64,000 nucleotides of DNA from Hyphomicrobiales bacterium (GCA_021775755.1 JAJFHE010000045.1:1-64000); one strand, 5' to 3'. Shown: positions 29,461 through 39,151, counted from the stretch's first letter. Notes: generated by a model not told the origin, from the letters alone. Translations and numbers: made by a program.

Positions 29461-31104
29461 ATGACAATCTGTGATCCGGAACGATTATCGAAGCTTCAAA
29501 GTTACCAGATCCTGGATACGCCGCCTGATGAGCGGTTTGATCGGATTGCCAGGCTGGTCGCCCGGTCTTTCACAGTCCCGATGGTTGGAATTTCCTTCGT
29601 CGACAGGCGCCGGGTCTGGTTCAAGTCAACGATAGGATTCGACGTGCGTCAGGTGCCGCTCGATCAGTTCCACTGCTCACAGGTCGTCGCGGAAGACCGG
29701 TTTCTCGAAATCTCCGATGGCGTCTCACCGCCGGTGGTCTCACACAGTCCTTCCGGCGGCCTGCCCGCGACCCGGTTTTATGCCGGCGCGCCGCTGCGCA
29801 CGAACGATGGCTTCGTGCTCGGATCGATTTGTATTTTTGACGAGAAATTCCGCCGCCTGCGGCCGTCCGAGCGGCATAGCCTTGAGAGCATGGCTGACTT
29901 TGTTGTCGACGAACTGGAACAGTTCAAGTCGCTGCAGCGCAATCAGGTCGAAACGGAAGTTCTCAAGTCGAGCGAGCGTCATTTCCGCGAATTGCTTGAT
30001 ATTGCGCCGATTCTTGTGTGGATGACGGATGCGGTCTGGCAAAGTGTGTATTTCAACACGAACTGGCTGAATTTCACTGGCCGATCTCTGGTGGAGGAAC
30101 TTGGCAGCGGGTGGGAGCGCGGCCTCCACAGGGACGATATCAAACGGTGCCACGAGACCTTTACCGAATCGACTCAAAACCGCAACGTCTACTCAATCGA
30201 GTACCGGTTGCGGCGCCACGACGGCGAGTATCGTTGGCTGCTTGAATCCGGCCGGCCGCGCTTTGACGCCGATGATGCATTTCTTGGATGCGTCGGCGGC
30301 GCGGTCGACATTACCGACCTCAAGGTTGCCGAAGCCAGGCTCGAGGCGCGTACGCGTGAGCTGGAGAGATCCAACAGTGCACTTGAGCAATTTGCCTCCG
30401 TTGCGGCCCATGACCTCAAGGCGCCGCTGCGCCATATCGTTGCGTTCAGTGAGATTCTCAAAACGGAGTACGGGGAAACGCTCGATGAGCAGGGGCGGCT
30501 CTGCGTCGAGCAGATGGCTGCGGCGTCGCTTCGTATGCGCAACATGGTCTCGAGCCTCCTGGAACTCTCACGCATTTCGCTTGCTTCGAACGAAAGCGGA
30601 TTTGCCGCAACGTCACTGGTGGACGTCATTTCGCGCGCACATGCGAATGTCGGCCTTGCCGCGCTGGATGTGCATCACGGCGACCTGCCCGAGGTTTATG
30701 GGGCTCGTTCGCTGCTCATTCAGCTGTTTCACAACCTATTCGACAATGCGGTGAAATATGCCGTGGATACAAAGGCCGATGTAACGGTCGAGGCGAGCAT
30801 GACAGAAGACACCGTCGAAGTTTCAGTTTCCGACAAAGGACCTGGAATCGATGCCGAAAACGCCGATCTGATATTTCAACTGTTCAAACGTCTGGCAAAC
30901 AAGGCGGAAGTTTCCGGCTCCGGCATCGGGCTTGCGCTGTGCTCCAGGATAATCGCGCTGCATGGTGGAAAGATCTGGCTCGACGACAGCTATAAAGGTG
31001 GTGCGCGGTTTCGATTTACACTGAATTCCCCCACTTCAGAACACATCCTGATGCAATGCGCTCCCGATGCGGTGGCAACGGGCGCTGGCGAGACGGATAG
31101 TTAA
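29461..31104 (+). CDS. GAF-PAS sensor histidine kinase
   Basis: 547 residues, with no membrane segment, so a soluble sensor. A GAF domain (about 20-155) is followed by a PAS domain (about 172-290, with the PAC part EYRLRRHDGEYRWLLESGRP) and HisKA with His317 in SVAAHDLKAPLRH. The HATPase domain has NLFDNAVKYA, DKGPGID and GSGIGLAL. It resembles bacteriophytochrome-type kinases without the phytochrome core. No response regulator is adjacent. It lies between two related enolase-superfamily enzymes, after a palindromic candidate operator. Confidence 0.93.
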   Translation: MTICDPERLSKLQSYQILDTPPDERFDRIARLVARSFTVPMVGISFVDRRRVWFKSTIGFDVRQVPLDQFHCSQVVAEDRFLEISDGVSPPVVSHSPSGGLPATRFYAGAPLRTNDGFVLGSICIFDEKFRRLRPSERHSLESMADFVVDELEQFKSLQRNQVETEVLKSSERHFRELLDIAPILVWMTDAVWQSVYFNTNWLNFTGRSLVEELGSGWERGLHRDDIKRCHETFTESTQNRNVYSIEYRLRRHDGEYRWLLESGRPRFDADDAFLGCVGGAVDITDLKVAEARLEARTRELERSNSALEQFASVAAHDLKAPLRHIVAFSEILKTEYGETLDEQGRLCVEQMAAASLRMRNMVSSLLELSRISLASNESGFAATSLVDVISRAHANVGLAALDVHHGDLPEVYGARSLLIQLFHNLFDNAVKYAVDTKADVTVEASMTEDTVEVSVSDKGPGIDAENADLIFQLFKRLANKAEVSGSGIGLALCSRIIALHGGKIWLDDSYKGGARFRFTLNSPTSEHILMQCAPDAVATGAGETDS

Positions 31105-31241
31105 ACTCTTTGAATAATTTTCACTCACCCGGCGGTTGGAAGCTGACGTAGGGTGCTGCGTCCTGAAATTCGGTTCGGGATCGAACCGGCGTTGTTCGCC
31201 ACTGGCGGTGGCGCCGCGGCCTCGGCCCGGAGCGGAGCAAA

Positions 31242-32342
31242 ATGCACATCACGCGGATTTCCATTTTTCAGTGCGATCTGGACCTGAAGAAACCTTACTA
31301 CCTTTCAGGCGGCCGGCTGCGCTTCGACCGGCTCGACAGTACCGTTGTCGCCATCGAGACCGATGAGGGCCTGACCGGCTGGGGAGAGGGCTGTCCATGG
31401 GGTTCGACTTATCTGCCGGGTTTCGGCCGCGGCATTCGGGCAGGACTTGAGGAACTGGCGCCGCAACTGATCGGTCTCAATCCGCTTGTTCCCGACCACG
31501 TCAACCTGGTGCTGGATACAGCATTGCCGGGCCATCCCTACATCAAGTCCGCCGTTGATCTGGCCTGCTGGGACATTCTCGGCCAGCGCTCGGGCATGCC
31601 GGTTTGCGAGCTTCTTGGCGGGCGTTATGGCGATGCGGTTCCACTTGTCAGCTCGGTATCGACCGGCTCACCGGATGAAATGCTGCAAACGGTAAGAGAT
31701 TTCGCGTCGGACGGGTATTTCATGCATTCGGTGAAGGTCGGTGCCGACGTTGCCCTCGACATCGAACGCATCAGGTATCTCACAAGCAACACGCCGGCCA
31801 CCGAAATGCTGGTGTACGACGCCAATCGCGCCTGGCTGCCAAGCGAGGCAATCGCGGTGATGAATGGGGTGGCGGATTTGCAGGCGACCTTCGAGCAGCC
31901 CTGCGAAACCTACGAAGAATGCCTGCATGTCCGTCGTCTCACCACTTCGCCCATCAGCCTCGATGAGGTCATCAAGGAGTTCCACGATCTCGTGCGGCTG
32001 CAGGCGGATGGGGCGGCGGAGCTTGTCAATATCAAGATCGGCCGCGTCGGCGGATTGACCAAGGCCCGGCGCATGCGGGATTTCTGCATGGCGTTCGGCA
32101 TCCGCATGCTGATCATGGATACCGGCGGCAGCGTCATTTCGGACACGGCGGCGGCGCATTTGGCGCACGCGACACCGGAACGCTACCGGGTTGCGACATG
32201 GGATTGCGCGGCAATGCTGACCCGGGCCACTGCAACAGGGGCATTGGCCGACAACGGCGTGATCCGGGCACCGCTCGATCCGGGGCTGGGCGTGGCTCCG
32301 ATTGCCGACGAACTTGGCGAGCCGATCGCCGTCTACCAGTAG
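31242..32342 (+). CDS. Enolase superfamily enzyme, cis-3-hydroxy-L-proline dehydratase-like
   Basis: 366 residues. The start KPYYLSGGRLRFDRLDST and GWGEGCPWGSTYLPGFG match my memory of cis-3-hydroxy-L-proline dehydratases, which make 1-pyrroline-2-carboxylate. Metal ligands are likely Asp in VYDANRAW, Glu in TFEQPC and Asp/Glu in SLDEVIKE. The catalytic lysines are in HSVKVGAD and NIKIGRVGG. GGAG precedes the ATG. It shares many short blocks with the gene at 28273-29391 and is probably an older paralogue. Substrate identity is inferred by resemblance only. Confidence 0.85.
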   Translation: MHITRISIFQCDLDLKKPYYLSGGRLRFDRLDSTVVAIETDEGLTGWGEGCPWGSTYLPGFGRGIRAGLEELAPQLIGLNPLVPDHVNLVLDTALPGHPYIKSAVDLACWDILGQRSGMPVCELLGGRYGDAVPLVSSVSTGSPDEMLQTVRDFASDGYFMHSVKVGADVALDIERIRYLTSNTPATEMLVYDANRAWLPSEAIAVMNGVADLQATFEQPCETYEECLHVRRLTTSPISLDEVIKEFHDLVRLQADGAAELVNIKIGRVGGLTKARRMRDFCMAFGIRMLIMDTGGSVISDTAAAHLAHATPERYRVATWDCAAMLTRATATGALADNGVIRAPLDPGLGVAPIADELGEPIAVYQ

Positions 32343-32389
32343 CCAAGTCGTTTTACCGGGCGCACCAGTTATTTCAAATGAACCTGACC

Positions 32390-32938
32390 CTAGTTGCGCG
32401 GCGGTACGACACGGCCCTTCCGCATGATCTCTTCGACAGTTGGAAAATTGACCTGTGCGGCAGGCGGCACGTCTGTCCACGGCGGAACCGGTTTGAAGCT
32501 CTTGAAGTAGTCGAAGGGCCGTACACCCGGACCGGTGGGGGTATCGACGACAATACGCCCGACCATCCCGGCATGTTCGTGCGGTGCGCAGTAGTAGTCG
32601 TAAACACCGGGCACCGTGAGAACGACGCTGAACCGGTCGCCTGGTTCAACAAGGTAACCGCTGTCCCATGGCTGTGCGGTTTTGGGGATGCGCAGGCTGT
32701 GATCATCATTATCTGGATGGTAAGCCGTCGCCGTGTGTACGTTTTGCCTTGTCGTCCATCGGATGGCGGTTCCGGCCTCAACCCGCAACCCAATAGGATC
32801 GAACCAGACTTTTGATCCATTCACGTCGCCGCGCATTTCAATGTCCACTACCGGCGCCCCGGCCCTTGCGAGAGCAGGCAGTGCGAGGCCGGCGAGCCAA
32901 AACCCGCCGGCACTCAATAAAGATCTTCGACTTGCCAT
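32390..32938 (-). CDS. Tat-exported cupredoxin (plastocyanin/azurin-like) protein
   Basis: 182 residues. The N terminus SRRSLLSAGGFWLAGLALP is Tat-like. The cupredoxin fold (about 30-135) has a probable type-1 copper site: His68 in QNVHTATAY, Cys117, His120 and Met125 in YYCAPHEHAGMVG. This pattern (C-x2-H-x4-M) fits pseudoazurin/plastocyanin-type proteins. A 45-residue tail follows, ending RKGRVVPPRN. Its start overlaps the stop of the preceding secreted-protein gene by 1 base (TAATG), so they are co-translated. It probably transfers electrons in the periplasm. Confidence 0.85.
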   Translation of the reverse strand: MASRRSLLSAGGFWLAGLALPALARAGAPVVDIEMRGDVNGSKVWFDPIGLRVEAGTAIRWTTRQNVHTATAYHPDNDDHSLRIPKTAQPWDSGYLVEPGDRFSVVLTVPGVYDYYCAPHEHAGMVGRIVVDTPTGPGVRPFDYFKSFKPVPPWTDVPPAAQVNFPTVEEIMRKGRVVPPRN

Positions 32939-33360
32939 TACTGCAGGTCGGCCCCGGCGGGATCGATATGCCAGACCACAACGTGGTAGTGGGGCATTGC
33001 TACGCCGGGGTGCCCGGCATTGTAATACATGTCGACCGAATGGGCGTTGGAACCCGCAACGCCTAGTCCGGCAAACTCTTTCTGGGCATTCATGTCCGCA
33101 AGAGGGATCATATAAATTGTGCTGACGAGCTTGCCGGTCTTGTCATAGGCCGCGAAAGGACCGGCTGGAAGCGTCGACGGGTCAACATACAGACTGCCCA
33201 GTCCCGGGATGTGGATCGGAAGAGCGACGAGATCGCTAACCGCTTGATAGTCTCCGCCCGGCGGGGACATCGGGGCGGCATTGTCTGCCTGAACAGGTGA
33301 CCGGGCCATTGCCAGTAACACCAGGGCCATGACGGCGGCCAATGTAGTTTTTTTCATCAT
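32938..33360 (-). CDS. Small secreted protein, TTHB210/DUF5602-like
   Basis: 140 residues with a Sec-type signal peptide (about 1-24, MMKKTTLAAVMALVLLAMA). The mature part contains DYQAVSDLVALPIHIPGLG, LVSTIYMIPLADM, SVDMYYNAGHPGVAMPHYHV and VVWHIDPAG. The GHPG...PHY pattern reminds me of TTHB210 of Thermus, which is controlled by an adjacent ECF sigma factor. An ECF sigma gene lies just upstream here as well. GGAGAAG precedes the start ATG. The function is unknown; the family call is tentative. Confidence 0.6.
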   Translation of the reverse strand: MMKKTTLAAVMALVLLAMARSPVQADNAAPMSPPGGDYQAVSDLVALPIHIPGLGSLYVDPSTLPAGPFAAYDKTGKLVSTIYMIPLADMNAQKEFAGLGVAGSNAHSVDMYYNAGHPGVAMPHYHVVVWHIDPAGADLQ

Positions 33361-33409
33361 TTTGCTTCTCCGTTGTCTGTGAAAGACGATGGCCGGAGAG
33401 CATGATCGA

Positions 33410-34147
33410 TCAGTGATGCTGTCTAGATGAGGGTATGCGAACTCCTTTTTGAAGCCGGGCAATCACGGTACCCGTCGTTCGTGCGCAGCGGCTTCCTCCA
33501 AATGGAAATGCTTCCAGGGATGCCGCTGTGAGATGCTCTTCCAGACCAGCCCGCAGCGTTGCTTTAGCCCGGTGCAAACGGGACTTTACGGTTTCTGGCC
33601 GAATATTGAGCGCATTGGCCGTTTCCTCAACGGACATCTGTTCGATTGCGCGCATGACGAAAACCTCGCGGAATCCATCGCCAAGGCTGTCGATCTCGTG
33701 TTCCAGCAAGTTTCGGATGTCGCTTATGGCCGCCGTGGCTTCCGGTGTGATGTGATCGACGATCTCCGCCTGGGCAAAACTCGCGCCGGTTCGATCACCC
33801 ATTGGTCGGCTAGCGGCAGTCGCCACGTTACGCCGCTTAATCTGCCTGAGTTTGGACAGGGCGAGATTGACGGTAATCTTTGAGAGCCATGCCGTCATGC
33901 TGTCCGCCGTCCTCAGCGTTTGCAGTTGGGTGAACGCCTTTACAAAGGCATCCTGGACAACATCCTCCGCTTCCATGTCGTCGCGCACAATGCTGCGCGC
34001 GATGCGAAACAACCGCTGGTTATTCTGCTGCATGATTTCGGTGAGTTGGTCCGTGCGGCCGTGATGTGCTTCCTCAACCGCAACGGACAACCCCGAAACC
34101 AATTCTTGTCTTGAACTTTCCAAGGGTCGCATCACTGACCGTTTCAT
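33410..34147 (-). CDS. ECF-type RNA polymerase sigma factor
   Basis: Up to 245 residues. Region 2 includes NQRLFRIARSIVRDDMEAED and VVQDAFVKAFTQLQ. Region 4 includes GFREVFVMRAIEQMSVEETA and PETVKSRLHRAKATLR. It therefore redirects RNA polymerase to a small set of promoters. The start is uncertain: the longest frame adds about 35 residues before region 2, and a Met at MQQNNQRLF is also possible. No anti-sigma gene is adjacent. A matching ECF-type promoter lies just upstream (listed). It heads the run with the secreted protein and cupredoxin. Confidence 0.92.
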   Translation of the reverse strand: MKRSVMRPLESSRQELVSGLSVAVEEAHHGRTDQLTEIMQQNNQRLFRIARSIVRDDMEAEDVVQDAFVKAFTQLQTLRTADSMTAWLSKITVNLALSKLRQIKRRNVATAASRPMGDRTGASFAQAEIVDHITPEATAAISDIRNLLEHEIDSLGDGFREVFVMRAIEQMSVEETANALNIRPETVKSRLHRAKATLRAGLEEHLTAASLEAFPFGGSRCARTTGTVIARLQKGVRIPSSRQHH

Positions 34148-34170
34148 GTCTCAGGTTCATCGACAACATA

Positions 34171-34198
34171 TAGACGCCCGCAGCGACGAAAAGGTTCC
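34171..34198 (-). promoter_or_regulatory. ECF-type (sigma-E-like) promoter upstream of the sigma gene
   Basis: On the minus strand GGAAC is followed after 17 bases by CGTCTA, close to the GGAACTT/GTCTAA pattern of sigma-E-class promoters. The -10 ends 24 bases before the longest start of the sigma gene. It suggests autoregulation, a common ECF trait. I found no second copy before the secreted-protein gene. Confidence 0.6.
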
Positions 34199-34248
34199 CG
34201 AAAAAACTTCGTGACCGGTCAAAAGATTTCTTATGATCCTGAAGCGGT

Positions 34249-35028
34249 CTAGAGTTTGCGCTCCACCATCAGCTTTTTCACTTCCGCAATCGCCTTGGCC
34301 GGATTGAGGCCTTTGGGGCAGGCCTTTGCGCAGTTCATGATGGTGTGACAGCGGTAGAGACGGAACGGATCTTCTAGATTGTCGAGCCGGTCGCCGGTCG
34401 CTTCATCGCGTGAATCGATGAGCCAGCGGTAGGCCTGCAGCAGCACCGCGGGACCGAGATAGCGGTCGCCGTTCCACCAGTAGCTCGGGCACGAGGTCGA
34501 GCAGCAGGCGCACAGTATGCACTCGTAAAGGCCATCCAGCTTTTCACGGTCGTCATGGGACTGCAGCCATTCCTTCTGCGGCTCCGGCGTGACCGTCTGA
34601 AGCCACGGTTCGACGGAGGCATGCTGGGCATAGAAGTTGCTCAAGTCCGGTATGAGATCCTTGACGACCGGCATGTGCGGCAAGGGATAGATTTTGACCG
34701 TGCCCTTTACCTCATTGATGCCGCGCGTACAGGCCAGGGTATTCGTACCGTCGATGTTCATCGCGCATGAGCCGCAGATGCCTTCGCGGCAGGAGCGGCG
34801 GAAGGTCAGGGTCGGATCGATCTCGTTTTTGATCTTGATGAGCCCGTCGAGCACCATCGGCCCGCAGCCGTCCATATCGACGAAATAGCTGTCAACACGC
34901 GGATTGGTACTGTCATCGGGATTCCAGCGGTAAATCTTGAACTCGCGCACGTTCGAGGCCCCGGCGGGTTTCTCCCAGGCTTTGCCCTGGGTGACCTTGG
35001 AATTGCGGGGAAGTGTCAGCTGAACCAT
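34249..35028 (-). CDS. sdhB: Succinate dehydrogenase iron-sulfur subunit
   Basis: 259 residues carrying electrons from SdhA flavin to the quinone site (complex II, cytoplasmic face). Cysteines for the three clusters are visible: [13 protein letters not shown] with a later Cys in LACTRG ([2Fe-2S]), [15 protein letters not shown] and [17 protein letters not shown] ([4Fe-4S], [3Fe-4S]). The start is at [12 protein letters not shown]; the longer open frame upstream is a shadow of sdhA. It is the last gene of sdhCDAB. Confidence 0.98.
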   Translation of the reverse strand: MVQLTLPRNSKVTQGKAWEKPAGASNVREFKIYRWNPDDSTNPRVDSYFVDMDGCGPMVLDGLIKIKNEIDPTLTFRRSCREGICGSCAMNIDGTNTLACTRGINEVKGTVKIYPLPHMPVVKDLIPDLSNFYAQHASVEPWLQTVTPEPQKEWLQSHDDREKLDGLYECILCACCSTSCPSYWWNGDRYLGPAVLLQAYRWLIDSRDEATGDRLDNLEDPFRLYRCHTIMNCAKACPKGLNPAKAIAEVKKLMVERKL

Positions 35029-35065
35029 GAGTTCGGGGTCTCCGGTTGAAGGCGTAAAGGCCGTC

Positions 35066-36901
35066 TCAGTAAACGCGTTCCTTGGGCGGTATCGGTTCGA
35101 CCTCGTTGGTGAGCGTGTGCATGTGCACGGGCCGGTAGTCGAGGCGCGCCGTACGTTTCTCATCATCGATCCAGGCGAGCGTATGTTTCCACCAGTTCTC
35201 ATCGTCGCGCTTGGAAAAGTCTTCGCGCGCGTGGGCGCCGCGGCTTTCCTCGCGCGCCGCCGCACCCTCCATCGTAACCGCCGCCTGACCGACAAGATTG
35301 TCGAACTCCAGCGTTTCCATGAGATCGGAGTTCCACACGAGAGAACGGTCAGAGACGGCGATGTCCTGAATGCCGTCCCATACGCGCTTGATTTCCTTGC
35401 GGCCTTCTTCGAGCACATCGCCGGTGCGGAACACGGCGCAGAAATTCTGCATGACCTTTTGCATGTCGAGGCGCAGTGCCGCGGTCGGCGTGCCGCCCGA
35501 GGCGTGGCGATAGCGATCAAGGCGCTCAATCGCGTGCGCGCCGGCATTTGCGGGCAGGTCCGGTTGGCTTTCGCCCGGTGTAATAGATTCAGCGCATTTG
35601 AGAGCCGCGGCGCGGCCGAACACGACAAGGTCGGTAAGCGAGTTGGAGCCGAGCCGGTTGGCACCGTGAACCGAGGCGCTGGCGCACTCGCCGGCCGCCA
35701 TCAGCCCGCGCACCGTTGCGTCCGGGTCGCCGTTTGCCGGGCAGACCATCTCGCCCCAGTAGTTGGTCGGAATGCCGCCCATGTTGTAGTGAACGGTCGG
35801 CAGTACGGGGATTGGCTCGCTGGTAACATTAACGCCGGCAAATATGCGGGCCGATTCTGAAATTCCCGGCAGCCGTTCCGCGAGCACCTCCGGATCGAGG
35901 TGGTCGAGATGCAGGTAGATGTGATCCTTTTCGGGCCCGACACCGCGGCCTTCGCGGATCTCCACCGTCATGGACCTGGACACCACGTCGCGCGAGGCAA
36001 GATCCTTGGCGGTTGGCGCGTAACGTTCCATGAAGCGCTCGCCCTCGGAGTTCACCAGATAGCCGCCCTCGCCGCGCGAGCCTTCGGTAATCAGCATGCC
36101 GGCACCGTAGATGCCGGTCGGGTGAAACTGCACAAACTCCATATCCTGCAATGGAAGCCCGGCGCGCAGCACCATGGCGTTGCCGTCGCCGGTGCACGCA
36201 TGCGCGGACGTGCAGGAGAAATAGGCCCGGCCATACCCTCCGGTCGCCAGGATCACTTTGTTCGCGCGGTAGCGGTGCAGCGTTCCATCTTCGAGATTGA
36301 GCGCCACGACACCGCGGCACACCCCCTCGTCCATGATCAGGTCGATGGCGAAATACTCGATGAAGAATTCCGCCGAGTATTTGAGCGACTGGCCGTAGAG
36401 CGTGTGCAGAATGGCGTGGCCGGTACGGTCGGCCGCAGCGCAGGTGCGCTGTGCCTGGGGGCCCTCGCCGAAATGCGTGGTCATGCCGCCGAAGGCGCGC
36501 TGGTAGATCTGCCCGCTCTCGGTGCGGCTGAAGGGCACGCCCCAGTGTTCCAGTTCGTACACGGCGGCGGGAGCTTCGCGGCAAAGATACTCAACCGCGT
36601 CCTGATCGCCGAGCCAGTCACTGCCTTTGACCGAATCGTACATATGCCAGCGCCAGTCGTCCTCGCCCATATTGCCGAGCGATGCGGCAATGCCGCCCTG
36701 GGCGGCCACCGTGTGGCTGCGCGTTGGAAATACCTTTGAGATACAGGCGGTTTTGAGACCCGCCTGGCTGCAGCCAAGCGCGGCGCGCAACCCGGCACCG
36801 CCCGCTCCGACCACCACCACGTCGAACGTGTGATCCGTATAGGGATAGGCGCGGCCATTGACCGCGAATTGATTGGGTGCGCCCGATCCGTTGCTCGCCA
36901 T
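35066..36901 (-). CDS. sdhA: Succinate dehydrogenase flavoprotein subunit
   Basis: Oxidises succinate to fumarate with covalent FAD. It has 611 residues. The FAD site is [16 protein letters not shown], with the flavin-linked His in [10 protein letters not shown]. The catalytic region has [18 protein letters not shown] and [10 protein letters not shown], and the tail is THMHTLTN-like ([20 protein letters not shown]). It begins 6 bases after the sdhD stop. It needs flavinylation, for which the distant SDHAF4-like gene in this window is a candidate helper. Confidence 0.98.
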   Translation of the reverse strand: MASNGSGAPNQFAVNGRAYPYTDHTFDVVVVGAGGAGLRAALGCSQAGLKTACISKVFPTRSHTVAAQGGIAASLGNMGEDDWRWHMYDSVKGSDWLGDQDAVEYLCREAPAAVYELEHWGVPFSRTESGQIYQRAFGGMTTHFGEGPQAQRTCAAADRTGHAILHTLYGQSLKYSAEFFIEYFAIDLIMDEGVCRGVVALNLEDGTLHRYRANKVILATGGYGRAYFSCTSAHACTGDGNAMVLRAGLPLQDMEFVQFHPTGIYGAGMLITEGSRGEGGYLVNSEGERFMERYAPTAKDLASRDVVSRSMTVEIREGRGVGPEKDHIYLHLDHLDPEVLAERLPGISESARIFAGVNVTSEPIPVLPTVHYNMGGIPTNYWGEMVCPANGDPDATVRGLMAAGECASASVHGANRLGSNSLTDLVVFGRAAALKCAESITPGESQPDLPANAGAHAIERLDRYRHASGGTPTAALRLDMQKVMQNFCAVFRTGDVLEEGRKEIKRVWDGIQDIAVSDRSLVWNSDLMETLEFDNLVGQAAVTMEGAAAREESRGAHAREDFSKRDDENWWKHTLAWIDDEKRTARLDYRPVHMHTLTNEVEPIPPKERVY

Positions 36902-36907
36902 AAAGCG

Positions 36908-37288
36908 TCAGCCCCCGAAGCTCAGTTTGAGGATGGCAAAGACCGCGGCAATTCCGATGACCGCGGAGAAGAAGGTATTCACGATGATGGCGGCAATCTT
37001 GACGCCTTCGCCGTGCACATAATCTTCAATGATGACCTGCATGCCGAGATACATGTGGTAGACGGCGGAAATGATCAGGGCGAGAAAGATGATGGCGACA
37101 AGCGGTGAGCCGATCAGGCTGGCGACTTCGCCATACCCCTTGCCAAGGCTTGAGATGACGATAATCACGAACAAGATGACAAGCGGCACATTGGCCACCG
37201 AGGTCAGACGCTGGCGCCAGAAATGTTCGGAGCCGGATTTTGCAGATCCCAGGCCTCTGACGGAGCCCAGAGGTGTCTTGAAACTCAT
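36908..37288 (-). CDS. sdhD: Succinate dehydrogenase membrane anchor subunit
   Basis: 126 residues with three membrane helices (about 30-52, 58-82 and 100-122). The heme/quinone region has HFWRQRLTSVAN and VYHMYLGMQVIIEDYVHGEG, the typical SdhD pattern with the conserved His and Asp-Tyr. The start MSFKTPLGSVRGLGSAKSG is preferred to an upstream Met in a non-homologous stretch. It is 13 bases downstream of sdhC. Confidence 0.95.
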   Translation of the reverse strand: MSFKTPLGSVRGLGSAKSGSEHFWRQRLTSVANVPLVILFVIIVISSLGKGYGEVASLIGSPLVAIIFLALIISAVYHMYLGMQVIIEDYVHGEGVKIAAIIVNTFFSAVIGIAAVFAILKLSFGG

Positions 37289-37301
37289 GGCCGCCGCTCC
37301 T

Positions 37302-37700
37302 CTAAAGCACTGAATAGCCGATCGCCCAGAGGGCAACCGTGATAACGATGGATCCGACAAGATTTGCCCGAGCAAACCATTCGATCGCGTTCAGGTCGAA
37401 GCCGCGCCCCGTATCCCAGATCAGATGGCGCAATCCGCCAATCGCATGATGCACCAGTGCCCAAGTGTAGCCGAAAAGAACAAGCCGCCCAATGAAGCTG
37501 CCCGCGATGTTCTGCACATAGGCGAAATAGTCGGGCCCGGTGGCCAGCGCCACCAGCCACCACACCAGAAGCAGCGTACCGAAGTAAAGCGCGGCCCCGG
37601 TCATGCGATGCACGATCGACATCGTCATGGTCAGCATCGGCCGGTAAATCTGCAGGTGCGGGGACAAGGGGCGCTCGATGTTCGATTTTGGTTCGGCCAT
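37302..37700 (-). CDS. sdhC: Succinate dehydrogenase cytochrome b556 subunit
   Basis: 132 residues. The motif RPLSPHLQIYRPMLTMTMSI then HRMTGAALY is the SdhC signature, and heme-ligand His occurs in ALVHHAIGGLRHLIWDTG. Three membrane helices follow the usual layout. The ATG giving MAEPKSNIE has GAGGAGA before it, which is stronger than the ATG 16 codons upstream. It is the first gene of sdhCDAB. Confidence 0.96.
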   Translation of the reverse strand: MAEPKSNIERPLSPHLQIYRPMLTMTMSIVHRMTGAALYFGTLLLVWWLVALATGPDYFAYVQNIAGSFIGRLVLFGYTWALVHHAIGGLRHLIWDTGRGFDLNAIEWFARANLVGSIVITVALWAIGYSVL

Positions 37701-38050
37701 CAAGGTCTCCTCAGGCAAGGGCAGCTTGGTAACGAGGTCTGAGCTCATATTTTGTACCTGCTTCGCGAGCCCAAGGCAAACGCCGCCGCGTAAGACTTAT
37801 TTGCTAGAGCGCGATGACATTTTCGCTGCGTGCAGTGCCGCGTGCGTCACAGATTGAACCCGTTGTGCCAAGAGGACGAAGCGCGGGGGTAGGTCGCGGG
37901 GCGACGCTGTGCACTCCACCGCTCTGCCACGCAACGGATGCCGATCTGCAGCTCAATTCGACGCACGCGACACAGCACGCTGCGCGTACGACATCGCATA
38001 TATTGTTGGATGGGCGGCGGGCAGCGGTGGTTACACTTTCATGCCACCGG
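37701..38050. other. 350-base intergenic region between mch and sdhC
   Basis: Probably contains the sdhC promoter and leader, but no confident -35/-10 pair, riboswitch or terminator stands out. A block around 37805-37830 (AGAGCGCGATGACATTTTCG) resembles degraded Hyphomicrobiales intergenic repeats. Open frames here are short and without protein character. Confidence 0.5.
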
Positions 38051-39100
38051 CTATCGCGGCAGAGCGACCCAGTAGTCGAGCTCAAGAATGATGTTGTCTG
38101 CCGTATCGCCGCCGTCGCGGGTGGGGAAGCCTGTGCCGGGCAGGTCCTTGGTGGCCGTTGTCACAATACGCAGGGCCCCGATATCGGAACGTCCGGGGAT
38201 CTGCGCCTTGTCGGTTACCTTCGACCAGGCGAATATCGTGCCGCCGGCAAAAAGCGGTGCGGTGTGGCGGCCGGAGTTAATCGCCGCCACATGGAAGGCG
38301 TTGGCAAGTCCGTTGAAGGACAGGGCGCGCGCCTGGGAAATGACGTGCCCGCCATAGATGATGCGGCGCCCGAACCGGCCTTGAGCTTCGGCAAACTGAT
38401 TGAAATGAACCTTCGCGGTATTCTGAAACATGCGCGCGGCGGTCATGTGTTCCGCCTCTTCGACGGTAACGCCGTCAATGTGGTCAATGCGCTCGCCGGT
38501 CTCATAGTCGTCCCAGCGGTGTGGTGCGCCGGCAAGCGTTGTTTCATAGGCGTGCAGTTTGAGGGGCGGTACGGCGCTGCCAAGGTCGTCGGGCGACACC
38601 GCCTCCGCCAGATCGGGAACAACCGGCTCCGGCGCCGGTGAATTTTCATCGCGCTTTCGCACCATCACCCACCGGACATACTCAAGCACCGCTTCACCGT
38701 CCTGATTGAGCCCGGTGGTGCGCACATAGACAACGCCGGTCTTGCCGTTGGAGTTTTGCTTGAGCCCGATGACCTGCGAGCGCGCCGACAGCGTATCGCC
38801 TTCATAGACCGGGCGCAGGAAACGGCATTCCGCATAGCCGAGGTTGGCAATGGCGTTGAGCGAGACATCGGGAACGGTCTTGCCGAAGACCGTGTGGAAC
38901 ACAAGCAGATCATCGAGTGGACGCGAGGGGTAACCGATGGCGTTCGCGAATGCGGCAGACGAATGGACCGCAAACCGTGAGCCGAACAGAGCCGAATAGA
39001 GCGTAATGTCGCCGTTTGTCAGGGTTCGAGGTGTCGCATGCTCAATGGTTTGAGCGATGGAAAAGTCCTCAAAGAAGTTTCCGGCATTGGTTTTCGTCAT
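38051..39100 (-). CDS. mch: Mesaconyl-CoA hydratase (beta-methylmalyl-CoA dehydratase), MaoC family
   Basis: Interconverts mesaconyl-CoA and beta-methylmalyl-CoA in the ethylmalonyl-CoA pathway. It has 349 residues with two hot-dog halves. The N-terminal half has GNFFEDFSIAQTIEHATPRT and SRFAVHSSAAFANAIGYPSR. The C-terminal half has the MaoC-like RRIIYGGHVISQARALSFNG. AGGGG precedes the ATG. It follows mcl1, whose product makes or cleaves its substrate, and precedes sdh. Confidence 0.92.
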   Translation of the reverse strand: MTKTNAGNFFEDFSIAQTIEHATPRTLTNGDITLYSALFGSRFAVHSSAAFANAIGYPSRPLDDLLVFHTVFGKTVPDVSLNAIANLGYAECRFLRPVYEGDTLSARSQVIGLKQNSNGKTGVVYVRTTGLNQDGEAVLEYVRWVMVRKRDENSPAPEPVVPDLAEAVSPDDLGSAVPPLKLHAYETTLAGAPHRWDDYETGERIDHIDGVTVEEAEHMTAARMFQNTAKVHFNQFAEAQGRFGRRIIYGGHVISQARALSFNGLANAFHVAAINSGRHTAPLFAGGTIFAWSKVTDKAQIPGRSDIGALRIVTTATKDLPGTGFPTRDGGDTADNIILELDYWVALPR

Positions 39101-39151
39101 GTCGAAAGGCCCCTGAACGGTGTTTCGGCTATGGGTCTACGGTCCTGAACT

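Noticed and set aside
34249-35664. 471-residue open frame covering sdhB and part of sdhA
   Set aside because: The N-terminal 210 residues are an out-of-frame reading of sdhA; only the part from 35028 downwards is SdhB.
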